Source: Scybalocola_A sp900557175
GTDB lineage: Bacteria > Bacillota > Clostridia > Lachnospirales > Lachnospiraceae
Reading direction: 5' to 3'
DNA length: 46,683 nt
Assembly (NCBI GenBank): GCA_937890745.1
Contig: CALADH010000053.1
Location: forward strand, 1 to 46,683
The position numbers and the translations under genes were made by a program. Shown here in pieces: positions 7,776 to 16,230 of this stretch; position 1 is the first letter of the stretch; each line of letters opens with the position of its first letter. Below the pieces are notes generated by a model. It made no database searches. It was not told where the DNA came from and saw nothing but the letters and a program-made list of their open reading frames with translations.

Positions 7776-10199
7776 TTATTTTCTGAGCTCAATGCCCAGT
7801 GCTTCCAAACCGTTAAGAATCTTTGTCATTGCCTTGCTCACATCGCCATCCTCCAATGTGCGGTCTTTTGCACGGAAAGTAATGGAGTAAGCGACTGACT
7901 TATAACCTTCTTTAATCTGAGCGCCCTCGTAAATATCAAAGAGAGAAAAGCTTTCAAGAATCTTTCCGCCTCTTTCACGGATAATACGCTCAATATCGCC
8001 AACCATAATTTCTTTTTTCATAACCATACTGATATCTCTTGTCACTGACGGATATTTGGCAATACCCTCGTATTTGCGGTTAAACGTTGCTTTTTCCACA
8101 ACCTTAGGCATATCAAGCACAGCAACATAAGTCTTCACGCCGAGATTGTAATTATCGCACACCTCAGGATGTACCTCGCCGAGATAACCAATCACTTCGC
8201 CGTCATAAATAATGTTTGCCTGACGTCCCGGATGAAGATATGGTTTTCCCGAATCCGGTGCATATGTCTTTAAAAGCTTCATGCCGGCTTTTTCAAGAAA
8301 TTCTTCAACAACGCCTTTTAATGTGAAGAAATCGCCATCGCCGTACATACCAAATGTCAGCTGTACGCGCTCGTCCGGATAAACCTTGATTTCATCGTCC
8401 ATCGGAAGGTAAATTGTGGCAAGCTCGTAAAGCTTCGCTTCTTTATTTCTTCTGTTATAGTTTGTGGCAAGCGATGTAAGCATACCGTGAAGCGGCAATG
8501 TTCTCATAATGCTGTAATCCTCGCCCAAAGGATTTGAAATTGTCACCGTTTTTCTGAGCACATCACTTTCCGGAATAAGCAGCTTATCAAATACTTTCGG
8601 GCTCTCGAATGAATAAGTCATCGCCTCTGAGAAGCCGCAGAATTCTGCTGTCGCTCTCGCTACAGACTCAACGCGCAGCTTATAAGAAAGCTTGCCTGTT
8701 GTCGCCTCGCCTGTCGGCAATGTTGTCGGGATTTTATCATAACCGTAAAATCTTGCAACCTCCTCTGCCAGATCCGCCGGTCTTAAAAGGTCCTGTCTGA
8801 ATGTCGGTACAGTCACTTCTTTTGCATCTGCATCGTAGGAAAGTTCAAGCTTCTCAAAATAGCCAAGCATTTCTTCAAGAGAAAGATCTGTACCTAAAAG
8901 CTTATTCACATAGTCTGCGTCAAATGGAATTTTTACAGGACGACGCACGTCATCATACACATCCACTGTACCGCCGACAACTTCGCCTGCGCCAAGCTCT
9001 GTAATCAGCTGGCACGCTCTGTCAATGGCCGCTTTTGCATTGTTCGGATCAAGTCCTTTTTCAAACTTGCTCTGGGCGTCTGTACGCATACCGAGACGTT
9101 TTCCCGAAAGACGGATGTTTGTACCGTCAAAGCAGGCAGCCTCAAAAAGCATTGTTGTGACATCGTCTGTAATCATGGAGTTTTCGCCGCCCATAATACC
9201 TGCAATGCCGATTGGTTTATCTGCATCACAAATCATCAGCATATCGCTGTCTAATTTTCTTTCCTGTCCGTCAAGTGTCACAAACGGCTCGCCGTCCTTT
9301 GCACGGCGCACGATAATCTGCTTTCCTGCAATTTTATCTAAATCATACGCATGCATCGGCTGGCCAAATTCTTCCATTACATAATTCGTGATATCAACAA
9401 TGTTGTTGATCGGACGGATGCCTAAAGCTGCAAGGCGGCGGCGCATCCATTCCGGCGACGGTCCGATTTTAATATTTTTTACGACTCTCGCACAATATCT
9501 TGAACACAGAGACTTATCTTCAACACGGACACTCACGTAGTCATTGACATCTTCATTGTTTTCTGAAACAGCAACAACCGGCGGCACAAACGGCTTGTTA
9601 AACGTTGCCGCTGCCTCTCTTGCCAGTCCTAAAATACTGAAGCAGTCCACACGGTTTGACGTGATTTCATATTCAAAATTAACATCATGAAGTCCCATCA
9701 CTTCCACTGCATCATCGCCGGCTTTTAAATTTTCTTCTTTAAAAATATAAATGCCATCCTCTGCTGCGCCCGGATACATATCAGCTGACACGCCCATCTC
9801 TGCGACAGAGCACATCATACCAAATGAATCCATTCCTCTTAATTTGCCTTTTTTAATGCGCACGCCATCCTCCGGCTTTCCGCCGTCATGATCTCCCGCA
9901 ACCTTTCCGCCGTCTAAAACAACCGGCACAAAGGCGCCTTCAAAGACATTGTGCGCACCTGTACAAATCTGGATCGGCTCTTTTTCGCCGACATCCACCT
10001 GACATACAATCAGTTTATCTGCATTCGGATGCGGCTCAATTTTTAAAATTTTGCCGACAACAATTTTTTCAAGATTTTTATCTAAAACTTCATAGCCTTC
10101 GACTTTTGAGCCGGACAGTGTCATCGCATCTGTATATTCCTGGGCTGTCACATCCAGTCCCGGCACATAGGCTTTAATCCATGACAATGGTGTATTCAT
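7776..10199 (-). CDS. pheT: Phenylalanyl-tRNA synthetase beta subunit
   Basis: 807 aa, full length for bacterial PheT, the tRNA-binding and editing subunit of the alpha2-beta2 enzyme. It starts MNTPLSWIKAYVPG, then an EMAP-like tRNA-binding domain (~40-150), the B3/B4 editing domain (~210-380; SKFEKGLDP at its end), the B5 domain (~400-470), the catalytic-like core (FCGFSEAMTYSF, ~510), and a C-terminal anticodon-binding FDX-ACB domain (YPSVTRDISMV to SITFRAKDRTLED). The ATG has AAAGGAAG six bases upstream. It lies 24 bases after pheS. Confidence 0.98.
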   Translation of the reverse strand: MNTPLSWIKAYVPGLDVTAQEYTDAMTLSGSKVEGYEVLDKNLEKIVVGKILKIEPHPNADKLIVCQVDVGEKEPIQICTGAHNVFEGAFVPVVLDGGKVAGDHDGGKPEDGVRIKKGKLRGMDSFGMMCSVAEMGVSADMYPGAAEDGIYIFKEENLKAGDDAVEVMGLHDVNFEYEITSNRVDCFSILGLAREAAATFNKPFVPPVVAVSENNEDVNDYVSVRVEDKSLCSRYCARVVKNIKIGPSPEWMRRRLAALGIRPINNIVDITNYVMEEFGQPMHAYDLDKIAGKQIIVRRAKDGEPFVTLDGQERKLDSDMLMICDADKPIGIAGIMGGENSMITDDVTTMLFEAACFDGTNIRLSGKRLGMRTDAQSKFEKGLDPNNAKAAIDRACQLITELGAGEVVGGTVDVYDDVRRPVKIPFDADYVNKLLGTDLSLEEMLGYFEKLELSYDADAKEVTVPTFRQDLLRPADLAEEVARFYGYDKIPTTLPTGEATTGKLSYKLRVESVARATAEFCGFSEAMTYSFESPKVFDKLLIPESDVLRKTVTISNPLGEDYSIMRTLPLHGMLTSLATNYNRRNKEAKLYELATIYLPMDDEIKVYPDERVQLTFGMYGDGDFFTLKGVVEEFLEKAGMKLLKTYAPDSGKPYLHPGRQANIIYDGEVIGYLGEVHPEVCDNYNLGVKTYVAVLDMPKVVEKATFNRKYEGIAKYPSVTRDISMVMKKEIMVGDIERIIRERGGKILESFSLFDIYEGAQIKEGYKSVAYSITFRAKDRTLEDGDVSKAMTKILNGLEALGIELRK

Positions 10200-10223
10200 T
10201 GCAAACTTCCTTTCTCACTTTAA

Positions 10224-11243
10224 TTAAAACTGTTTTAAGAAACGAACATCATTTTCGTACATTAAACGCATATCGTCAATTTCATATTTCAAAAGCGCAA
10301 TACGTTCAAGGCCTACACCGAAAGCAAAGCCCGAATACTCATTCGGATCGATACCGCTCATCTCAAGCACTCTCGGATGAACCATACCGCAGCCTAAAAT
10401 TTCAATCCAGCCCGAACCCTTGCACATACGGCAGCCCTTGCCGCCGCACTTAAAGCAGGTCACGTCAACCTCGGCACTCGGCTCTGTAAACGGGAAGTGA
10501 TGCGGTCTGAACTTCACCTTTGTATTTTCACCGAAAAGCTCACGGGCAAATTCAGCAAGTGTTCCTTTTAAATCTGCAAAAGTAATGTTTTTATCAATCA
10601 CAAGGCCTTCAATCTGATGGAAGCATGGTGAATGTGTCGCATCGACTTCGTCCGAACGGTAAACACGTCCCGGTGCAATCATACGAATCGGCAATTTGCC
10701 TTTTTCCATCTCATGCACCTGAACACCGGACGTCTGTGTACGCAGAAGCATATCTTTGTTAATATAAAATGTATCCTGCTCATCCTTTGCCGGATGGTTT
10801 GCCGGAATATTAAGCGCCTCAAAATTATAGTAGTCCTTTTCAACCTCAGGACCTTCGACAACCTCATAGCCCATGCCGACAAAAATACGTTCAACTTCTT
10901 CAAGGGCTATCGTATTCGGATGGCGGTGTCCTAAATTACTTTTCTTTGCCGGAAGGGTCACATCAATAACTTCCGCTTTCATCTGAAGCTCTCTCGCTTT
11001 TTTAGACAATGTCTGCTTCATCTCATCAAGAGCGTTCTCAATCTCCGCTCTCACCTCATTGACCATCTGGCCGAACGCCGGGCGTTCTTCCTTCGGAATA
11101 TCCTTCATTGACTTCATAATCGTTGTCAATTCACCTTTTTTGCCTAAAAATGCAACCTTAATTTCATTGAGCTTATCAAGCGAACCGGCTTCTTTCATCT
11201 GAGCCATCGCATTGCCGCGAATCTGCTGCAATTTCTCTTTCAT
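10224..11243 (-). CDS. pheS: Phenylalanyl-tRNA synthetase alpha subunit
   Basis: 339 aa from the ATG at 11243, which has AAAGGAT about eight bases upstream; the ATG three codons earlier is inside that site, so I reject it. An N-terminal coiled coil (~1-85) binds tRNA. The class II catalytic core contains GHRHPN, motif 2 around GRVYRSDEVDATHSPCFHQ, the zinc-like cysteine cluster CFKCGGKGCRMCKGSGW and motif 3 GFAFGVGLERIALLKY. First gene of pheS-pheT-queA-ibrA-ibrB, behind a T-box leader that reads tRNA-Phe charging. Confidence 0.98.
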   Translation of the reverse strand: MKEKLQQIRGNAMAQMKEAGSLDKLNEIKVAFLGKKGELTTIMKSMKDIPKEERPAFGQMVNEVRAEIENALDEMKQTLSKKARELQMKAEVIDVTLPAKKSNLGHRHPNTIALEEVERIFVGMGYEVVEGPEVEKDYYNFEALNIPANHPAKDEQDTFYINKDMLLRTQTSGVQVHEMEKGKLPIRMIAPGRVYRSDEVDATHSPCFHQIEGLVIDKNITFADLKGTLAEFARELFGENTKVKFRPHHFPFTEPSAEVDVTCFKCGGKGCRMCKGSGWIEILGCGMVHPRVLEMSGIDPNEYSGFAFGVGLERIALLKYEIDDMRLMYENDVRFLKQF

Positions 11244-11378
11244 GACTTTCATCCTTTCTTTCTATCTTGAATTATAAAATGATTTGCGGGGTATAACTAA
11301 CAAATGCGGGGAATATCTTCCTTACTGCGCGCTGCACATCATGTTTTTTATTTATAGCAAGCAAAAATTCTTACAAAA

Positions 11379-11634
11379 TAAAAAACGCCCCTTAAATAAT
11401 AAGGGACGAAACAAATTCCGCGGTACCACCCTGATTTCTCTGTCATAAACTATAACAGAAGACACTCATTAAGGATATAACGGTCCTATCCGGCATCTCC
11501 TACTGAAAACTTTCAAAGATGCGGCTCCTGTGGGAAAGTCGGTATATATCTGAACTTGAAGAAGCTTTCAGCCGGTGACTTCTTCTCTCTGGAAGAAAAT
11601 ATATACTTAAATACACAATCTGCGCCTTTAAACT
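11379..11634 (-). ncRNA. T-box riboswitch, phenylalanine type
   Basis: Minus strand. The T-box AGGGTGGTACCGCGG is at 11432-11418. The intrinsic terminator arms CGTCCCTT and AAGGGGCG (~11408-11385) are followed by T-rich sequence. Stem I is closed by GTATATAT (11606-11599) with ATATATAC (11549-11542) and has an inner GAAGAAG/CTTCTTC helix. The specifier loop on the 3' side contains TTC at 11554-11552, a Phe codon, consistent with the downstream pheST. Uncharged tRNA-Phe should favour the antiterminator and read-through. Ends are estimated from the promoter and terminator. Confidence 0.93.
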
Positions 11635-11640
11635 TCTTTT

Positions 11641-11669
11641 ATTCTACCTGTATAAAGTCCGGCTGTCAA
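11641..11669 (-). promoter_or_regulatory. Promoter of the pheS T-box operon
   Basis: Minus-strand TTGACA (11669-11664), 17 bases, TAGAAT (11646-11641). Transcription should start near 11634, just ahead of stem I of the T-box. Confidence 0.88.
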
Positions 11670-11678
11670 GGGCAACTA

Positions 11679-11707
11679 TTGTAATTTTCAAAAAAACGTG
11701 ATATCAT
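11679..11707 (+). promoter_or_regulatory. Possible promoter of the YihY gene
   Basis: TTGTAA (11679-11684), 17 bases, TATCAT (11702-11707), about 35 bases before the start codon. It would fire away from the pheS promoter nearby. The -35 matches consensus at only four positions. Confidence 0.4.
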
Positions 11708-11741
11708 CAAAAACAATGAAATTTGTCAGAAGGAGGAATTT

Positions 11742-12581
11742 ATGCTTGGCTGTATTCAATGGATAAAAAATTTTGCCGCAAAAGTCCAGCGGGATAATAT
11801 CGGAGCCTACGCCGCCCAGTCGGCCTACTTCGTTATTTTATCTTTTTTCCCCTTTGTCATGTTTTTGCTGACACTGCTGAACTTTCTTCCGATTGACGCC
11901 AACACGCTCATTACAGAGCTTGTCGCCATTTTCCCGGAATCCTCGGCCAATATTGTGACGCCGATCGTCAATGAAATACTTTCAAAATCGTCAGGCACAT
12001 TAATGTCTATCACCATTCTTGTCTTACTGTGGACGGCAGGCAAGGGACTGATGGCGCTGACAAACGGACTCAACGCCGTCCATGAAATCAGGGAGACAAG
12101 AAACTATATCATACTCCGCATTATATCAACCATCTACACCCTGCTTTTTGCGCTGATGATTATTTTAGTACTTATTGTTCTTGTCTTCGGAAACCAGCTT
12201 TATATGTGGATTATAAGGAAAGTGCCGTTTCTCGGCAATGTCGCTGCCTTCGTCATCAGCATAAGAACCTTTGCTTCCCTGATGGTTTTAACGACGGTAT
12301 TTTTACTTTTTTATAAAGTCCTTCCTGCCGCCAAAGTAAAGCTGTGGCATCAGCTTCCCGGCGCCATTTTTTCTGCTGTCGGCTGGCTTTTGTTTTCCTA
12401 TGCATTTTCAATCTATATTGACTACTCAAAAAATATTTCATATATGTACGGCAGCCTCGCCGGTATTATCCTGTTAATGCTGTGGCTGTACTTTTGTATG
12501 AATATTATTTTTATCGGCGCAGAAATCAACTATATGATTTATCCGGACAGCCGCCCGGACACAAGCGGACTGAAATATTAA
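11742..12581 (+). CDS. YihY/BrkB family integral membrane protein
   Basis: 279 aa with about six hydrophobic segments. Family signatures seen are DNIGAYAAQSAYFVILSFFPF near the N-terminus, LLWTAGKGLMALTNGLN (~90-110), and the C-terminal pair LPGAIFSAVGWLLFSYAFSIYI and YMYGSLAGIILLMLWLYFCMNIIFIGAEINY. The family was once called RNase BN in error; its actual role (possibly envelope transport) is not established. The ATG has AGGAGG six bases upstream. Monocistronic, ending in a hairpin shared with the convergent SpoIID-like gene. Confidence 0.92.
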   Translation: MLGCIQWIKNFAAKVQRDNIGAYAAQSAYFVILSFFPFVMFLLTLLNFLPIDANTLITELVAIFPESSANIVTPIVNEILSKSSGTLMSITILVLLWTAGKGLMALTNGLNAVHEIRETRNYIILRIISTIYTLLFALMIILVLIVLVFGNQLYMWIIRKVPFLGNVAAFVISIRTFASLMVLTTVFLLFYKVLPAAKVKLWHQLPGAIFSAVGWLLFSYAFSIYIDYSKNISYMYGSLAGIILLMLWLYFCMNIIFIGAEINYMIYPDSRPDTSGLKY

Positions 12582-12600
12582 GGCCCTCACCGGGCCTTTT
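12581..12600 (+). terminator. Terminator after YihY gene, inside the convergent gene
   Basis: AGGCCC (12581-12586) and GGGCCT (12592-12597) enclose a 5-base loop and run into four T on the plus strand. The hairpin begins at the last base of the YihY stop codon and contains the last codons and TGA of the opposing SpoIID-like gene. Confidence 0.7.
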
Positions 12601-14548
12601 GTAATGTTGTGCCTTTAAAATAATGTGCCAGCACGGTCTTATAATCCATGCCCCGCTTTGTCATGCTTATGACGCCATTCTGACTCATACCGACGCCATG
12701 GCCGAAGCCGCCGCCGTAAATATCAAATCCGCCCTCATTTGCATCCACATAAAAATACCCGCTCGGAAGCATTGTCTGATTCGTCACCTTTGTGCCATCG
12801 CCACATTCAATTGTTTTGCCTGCCACCGACAATGCTTTTCTTATACTGTATTCTCCTGCAAGCGTCACCATATTGCCGGAGGTATCCGATACTGTAAGTT
12901 TTTTTACAACACCGCTGCTGCCCCGCTCATTGACATTGACCGTTGCCGGATTTTCAATTTCCGTCTTAATATCCTCCGGTTCCAGATGAACATACCACCG
13001 AAAAAGCGGACTGTCCTTTTCGTAATAATCTCTATTCTGCGTATCATCAATAAAAAGCCGGAATGCCGCCTCATCACTTAAATCCGGCGCTGCGTTATTC
13101 GGCACCGAAACCGCCTGCGTCCCATCCCCCGATACAACAGCATCCTGAAGCCCAGCCGATAAATAGCTGATATCCGGTGATGAAAGCCACACATCGCCTG
13201 CATTTGATGTCACACCGCAGGACGTTGAAAAAAAGTAGGCTTTCACAGGCGCGCCGTCACCGTAAAGAAGCTCACCGGCCGTCTCATCAACCGCAGCGCA
13301 CGCTGTCTCATCCTCCGGCGCATTATTATACACCTGACATGATGTACTGTCATCCACATCCGCACCGTAACCGGCGTAAGCTGTCTTTTCCGACATCGAT
13401 TTATAAGCAAAACTGCGTGCACAGACTGCCTGTACCTTAAGCGCCTCCTTGCCGCCTGTCACCGGCATTTCACTTGGCACAACACCATAAAGATATTGTT
13501 CCAGAGGCAGCTCATTGACAATATAAAGACCGCCCTCACCGGCTGACAGATGAATTTTTCCACGGTATGACGGATGTCCATGATTTCTGTTCAGCGAAGT
13601 CACTGTTATTTTTCCGCCGTCAGTTTCCAACGTCACCTCGCCGCCGTCCTTAAAATAATTATCAGCCGGATAAAAATCAAGCTGTTTTCCGGCCTCCACG
13701 GTTTCCGCCAGCGCGCCGCAGCGCATCGTCACAGGACTGTCCGAAACAAGACTGACGCCACCATGAACAACGCCTGAAAAATCATCTCTGTTTAAAATCA
13801 CCCGAATCATCGGCTCAAAAACTGCTTTTACACCGTCAGACTCTGAATGATTCTGTTCGTTAAAAGCTTCCGCCGTCCCGGATGCACCGGAGTTTTTGCC
13901 GGCCGCCGTTTCTTTTTCAGAAAGTACAGCAGCAGCCACATTTTCTCTGACAGCGACACGCACCGTCCTGCCATCCATCCGGTCCAGCGCAAATCCCGGA
14001 AAATATAGTTCTCCGGCATCTGTACTGCAGTACCACGCTTTTAATTCAGATGATTTTGCCGATGTGGATGCTACTGTCACATCCTTTATTTCAAGCCCTC
14101 CGGTATTTCCAGCCGCAGCCTCATAAATTTTCATCCAGTCTGACGCCTCAATCAGCGCTTGTGTATCTTCCGTATAAATATCAATACCAAGCTTTGAACT
14201 GTCAACCTTCAATTTTGAAGCAATATAAGCTGCCTCTGCCTTTGTCACAAGCTTCATCGGATAAAATTTGTTATTTTCCGTTGTAAAATACCCCTCGTCC
14301 AAAGCCACCTTAACATACGGCGCATACCACGCATCAGCCTCCACATCCTCCGGAAGGTTGACTTCGCTCGTCTCACATACCGTCTGTGTATATTTTAAAA
14401 GCGCCGTCATTCGCGAAACTGCCGCCCGGCTCACATATGTTTTGGCGCTGTCCACCTCATTCACGTAAGCATAGCCTAAAACTGCCGCCGCAACCAGTAC
14501 CGCAAATAAAAAAAGCCTGCGTAACCTCAATTTCACGCCGTACTTCAT
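12587..14548 (-). CDS. SpoIID/LytB-domain cell wall protein with SLH-like region
   Basis: 653 aa. A membrane anchor (~11-29) is followed by a segment resembling an S-layer homology domain (~36-113: DAWYAPYVKVALDEGYF, FYPMKLVTKAEAAYIA). The C-terminal half is a SpoIID domain: NELPLEQYLYGVVPSEMP (E360 is the likely catalytic acid), the Cys-containing DVDDSTSCQVYNN, YFFSTSCGVTSNAGDVW and the ending GGGFGHGVGMSQNG. SpoIID proteins cleave peptidoglycan denuded of stem peptides during engulfment. This one is much longer than sporulation SpoIID and lies outside the usual spoIID locus, so it is more likely a general wall-remodelling amidase enhancer or lytic transglycosylase. ATG behind GGGGAGGGGG. 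No convincing sigma-A promoter is seen; five hairpins lie upstream. Confidence 0.85.
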   Translation of the reverse strand: MKYGVKLRLRRLFLFAVLVAAAVLGYAYVNEVDSAKTYVSRAAVSRMTALLKYTQTVCETSEVNLPEDVEADAWYAPYVKVALDEGYFTTENNKFYPMKLVTKAEAAYIASKLKVDSSKLGIDIYTEDTQALIEASDWMKIYEAAAGNTGGLEIKDVTVASTSAKSSELKAWYCSTDAGELYFPGFALDRMDGRTVRVAVRENVAAAVLSEKETAAGKNSGASGTAEAFNEQNHSESDGVKAVFEPMIRVILNRDDFSGVVHGGVSLVSDSPVTMRCGALAETVEAGKQLDFYPADNYFKDGGEVTLETDGGKITVTSLNRNHGHPSYRGKIHLSAGEGGLYIVNELPLEQYLYGVVPSEMPVTGGKEALKVQAVCARSFAYKSMSEKTAYAGYGADVDDSTSCQVYNNAPEDETACAAVDETAGELLYGDGAPVKAYFFSTSCGVTSNAGDVWLSSPDISYLSAGLQDAVVSGDGTQAVSVPNNAAPDLSDEAAFRLFIDDTQNRDYYEKDSPLFRWYVHLEPEDIKTEIENPATVNVNERGSSGVVKKLTVSDTSGNMVTLAGEYSIRKALSVAGKTIECGDGTKVTNQTMLPSGYFYVDANEGGFDIYGGGFGHGVGMSQNGVISMTKRGMDYKTVLAHYFKGTTLQKAR

Positions 14549-14596
14549 CCAATCCCCCTCCCCTCATGCTCGGTGCAGCAATATCTTTCTTTCATG

Positions 14597-14648
14597 ATTG
14601 CGCAGCAATATTCCCCTTTCATGCGAGTGCGCATCCTACACGGAGTGT
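14597..14648. repeat. Three small dyads in a row upstream of the SpoIID-like gene
   Basis: Consecutive short inverted repeats: ATTGC-GCA-GCAAT (14597-14609), ATGCG-AGTG-CGCAT (14621-14634) and ACAC-GGA-GTGT (14638-14648). On the minus strand the same stretch also reads as an imperfect tandem repeat with units beginning CATGA near 14622, 14595 and 14567, the first two sharing ATGAAAG and ATATTGCTGC. Function unknown; it forms the 5' untranslated region of the SpoIID-like gene. Confidence 0.5.
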
Positions 14649-14687
14649 TTAATTTTTTCTAAGAACAAGGTTCTTAGAAAAAATTAA
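14649..14687. repeat. Perfect 18-bp inverted repeat
   Basis: TTAATTTTTTCTAAGAAC (14649-14666) and its exact complement (14670-14687) with a 3-base loop AAG. The right arm overlaps the T-run of the 6S-like RNA terminator. On the minus strand no T-run follows, so it may act as a second stop or a cruciform rather than a standard terminator. Confidence 0.75.
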
Positions 14688-14711
14688 AGGACATCATCGC
14701 TGATGTCCTTT
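14675..14711 (-). terminator. Terminator of the 6S-like RNA, possibly bidirectional
   Basis: AAAGGACATCA (14686-14696) and TGATGTCCTTT (14701-14711) form an 11-bp stem with a TCGC loop. On the minus strand it is followed by TTTAATTTTTT; on the plus strand by TTT, so it could work both ways. Confidence 0.85.
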
Positions 14712-14908
14712 TTATCTTTCGTAAAGTCCCCAAAGTGCCGTTTCCTGCGATTTGACTCCTAGCCTGCGCTAGGTGGGTATCCGCATCGGCTTTTCTGTCT
14801 TCCACTGCGTAAATCGGAGGCCTGACATATTACCAATATATAAATTCCCGTCAAATATAATGTAGGTTCAAATATACAGGAGGTATCGAACACCCCAGGT
14901 AACTTTCT
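14676..14908 (-). ncRNA. ssrS: Probable 6S RNA
   Basis: A promoter and a terminator enclose about 230 bases with no protein gene. The minus-strand transcript folds as 6S RNA should: a closing stem from AAAGTTACC near the 5' end with GGGGACTTT near the 3' end; the 5' strand carries GTGTTCG, like the conserved bulge of the family; a second helix pairs CCTG-ATTTGA with TCAAAT-CAGG; the 3' side of the central bubble has the small hairpin CCTAGC-GCAG-GCTAGG (14774-14759), as in Bacillus 6S-1. 6S RNA binds the vegetative RNA polymerase in stationary phase. It lies downstream of glyA but has its own promoter. Assignment is from fold and motifs read by eye. Confidence 0.72.
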
Positions 14909-14914
14909 GTAGTT

Positions 14915-14943
14915 ATTATACCGCAAATATATCTATTTTTCAA
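14915..14943 (-). promoter_or_regulatory. Promoter of the 6S-like RNA
   Basis: Minus-strand TTGAAA (14943-14938), 17 bases, perfect TATAAT (14920-14915). It lies just past the glyA stop codon, and no open reading frame follows, which marks a separate RNA gene. Confidence 0.85.
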
Positions 14944-14963
14944 GTGGTAATATTTGCTCTGTA

Positions 14964-16196
14964 TTAATAGAGCGGATATTTATCTGTCAGAGACTTCACA
15001 ATCGCTGCCGCCGCTTCTTTATTATGCTCAAAATCCTTTAATGCAAGGGCAATCGCTTCTGCCACCTGATCCATATCGTCTTCACCAAGGCCTCTTGTCG
15101 TGACCGCCGGCGTTCCAAGTCTTAAACCGCTTGTCACAAACGGTGACTGAGGATCATTTGGAATTGTATTTTTATTGCACGTAATGTGCACCTCATCAAG
15201 CATCTTCTCAGCTTCCTTGCCTGTCAGATTAAGATTTCTCAAATCAAGCAGCATCAAATGATTGTCTGTTCCTTTAGAAACAATATCAATGCCACGCTTT
15301 GCAAGGCCGTCTGCAAGTGCTTTTGCATTATTTAATATATTCTGCTGATATATTTTAAATTCATCACTTAAGGCTTCTTTAAACGCAACAGCCTTTGCTG
15401 CAATGACATGCATCAGCGGTCCGCCCTGTGTTCCCGGAAAAATTGCCGAATTTAATTTCTTTCCATATTCCTCAGAGCTTAAAATCATACCGCCTCTCGG
15501 CCCTCTGAGCGTCTTATGCGTTGTTGTTGTCGTCACATGAGCATAAGGAATCGGGCTTGGATGAAGACCTGCCGCAACAAGGCCTGCAATATGAGCCATA
15601 TCAACCATTAAAATAGCGCCGACTTCATCCGCAATTTCTCTGAAACGCTTAAAATCAATCTGACGGCAGTAAGCACTTGCGCCCGCAACAATAAGCTTCG
15701 GACGGCACTCAAGTGCAATGCGGCGCACTTCATCATAGTCAATAAAACCATCGTCATTGACACCGTAAGGCACACAATGAAACACTTTGCCGGAATAATT
15801 TGCCGGACTTCCATGTGTCAAATGACCGCCATGATCTAAGTTCATACCCATAAACGTATCTCCCGGCTTTAAAAATGCCTGAAATACAGCCATATTCGCC
15901 TGAGCGCCCGAATGCGGCTGAACGTTGGCATACTCTGCCCCGAAAAGCTTCTTTGCCCGCTCGATAGCAAGATTTTCTACAATGTCCACATACTGGCAGC
16001 CGCCGTAATAACGCTTGCCCGGATAACCTTCAGCATATTTATTTGTCAATGGGCTTCCCATCGCTGCCATCACGGCTTTGCTCACAAAATTCTCTGAAGC
16101 AATAAGTTCAATATTGTTTCTCTGGCGTCCAAGCTCAAGCTCGATAGCCTCTGCGATTTCTCCATCAAATGACTTAATTTCATCAAATGCGTACAT
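14964..16196 (-). CDS. glyA: Serine hydroxymethyltransferase
   Basis: 410 aa, standard bacterial length. The PLP enzyme converts serine and tetrahydrofolate to glycine and methylene-tetrahydrofolate, the main one-carbon source. Seen are NIELIASENFVS, the NKYAEGYPGKRYYGGC substrate loop, DMAHIAGLVA and the PLP-lysine motif VTTTTTHKTLRGPRGG. The ATG has AGGAGG eight bases upstream. It starts 34 bases after the DUF1294 gene, so it probably ends the hisS-aspS-DUF1294-glyA unit. The 6S-like RNA follows. Confidence 0.98.
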   Translation of the reverse strand: MYAFDEIKSFDGEIAEAIELELGRQRNNIELIASENFVSKAVMAAMGSPLTNKYAEGYPGKRYYGGCQYVDIVENLAIERAKKLFGAEYANVQPHSGAQANMAVFQAFLKPGDTFMGMNLDHGGHLTHGSPANYSGKVFHCVPYGVNDDGFIDYDEVRRIALECRPKLIVAGASAYCRQIDFKRFREIADEVGAILMVDMAHIAGLVAAGLHPSPIPYAHVTTTTTHKTLRGPRGGMILSSEEYGKKLNSAIFPGTQGGPLMHVIAAKAVAFKEALSDEFKIYQQNILNNAKALADGLAKRGIDIVSKGTDNHLMLLDLRNLNLTGKEAEKMLDEVHITCNKNTIPNDPQSPFVTSGLRLGTPAVTTRGLGEDDMDQVAEAIALALKDFEHNKEAAAAIVKSLTDKYPLY

Positions 16197-16230
16197 ATTG
16201 TGTGCCTCCTTTTATTGTAATATGATATTT

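Noticed and set aside
14549..14648. CRISPR-like short tandem repeat
   Set aside because: Only two or three imperfect units of about 27 bases without unique spacers and no cas genes.
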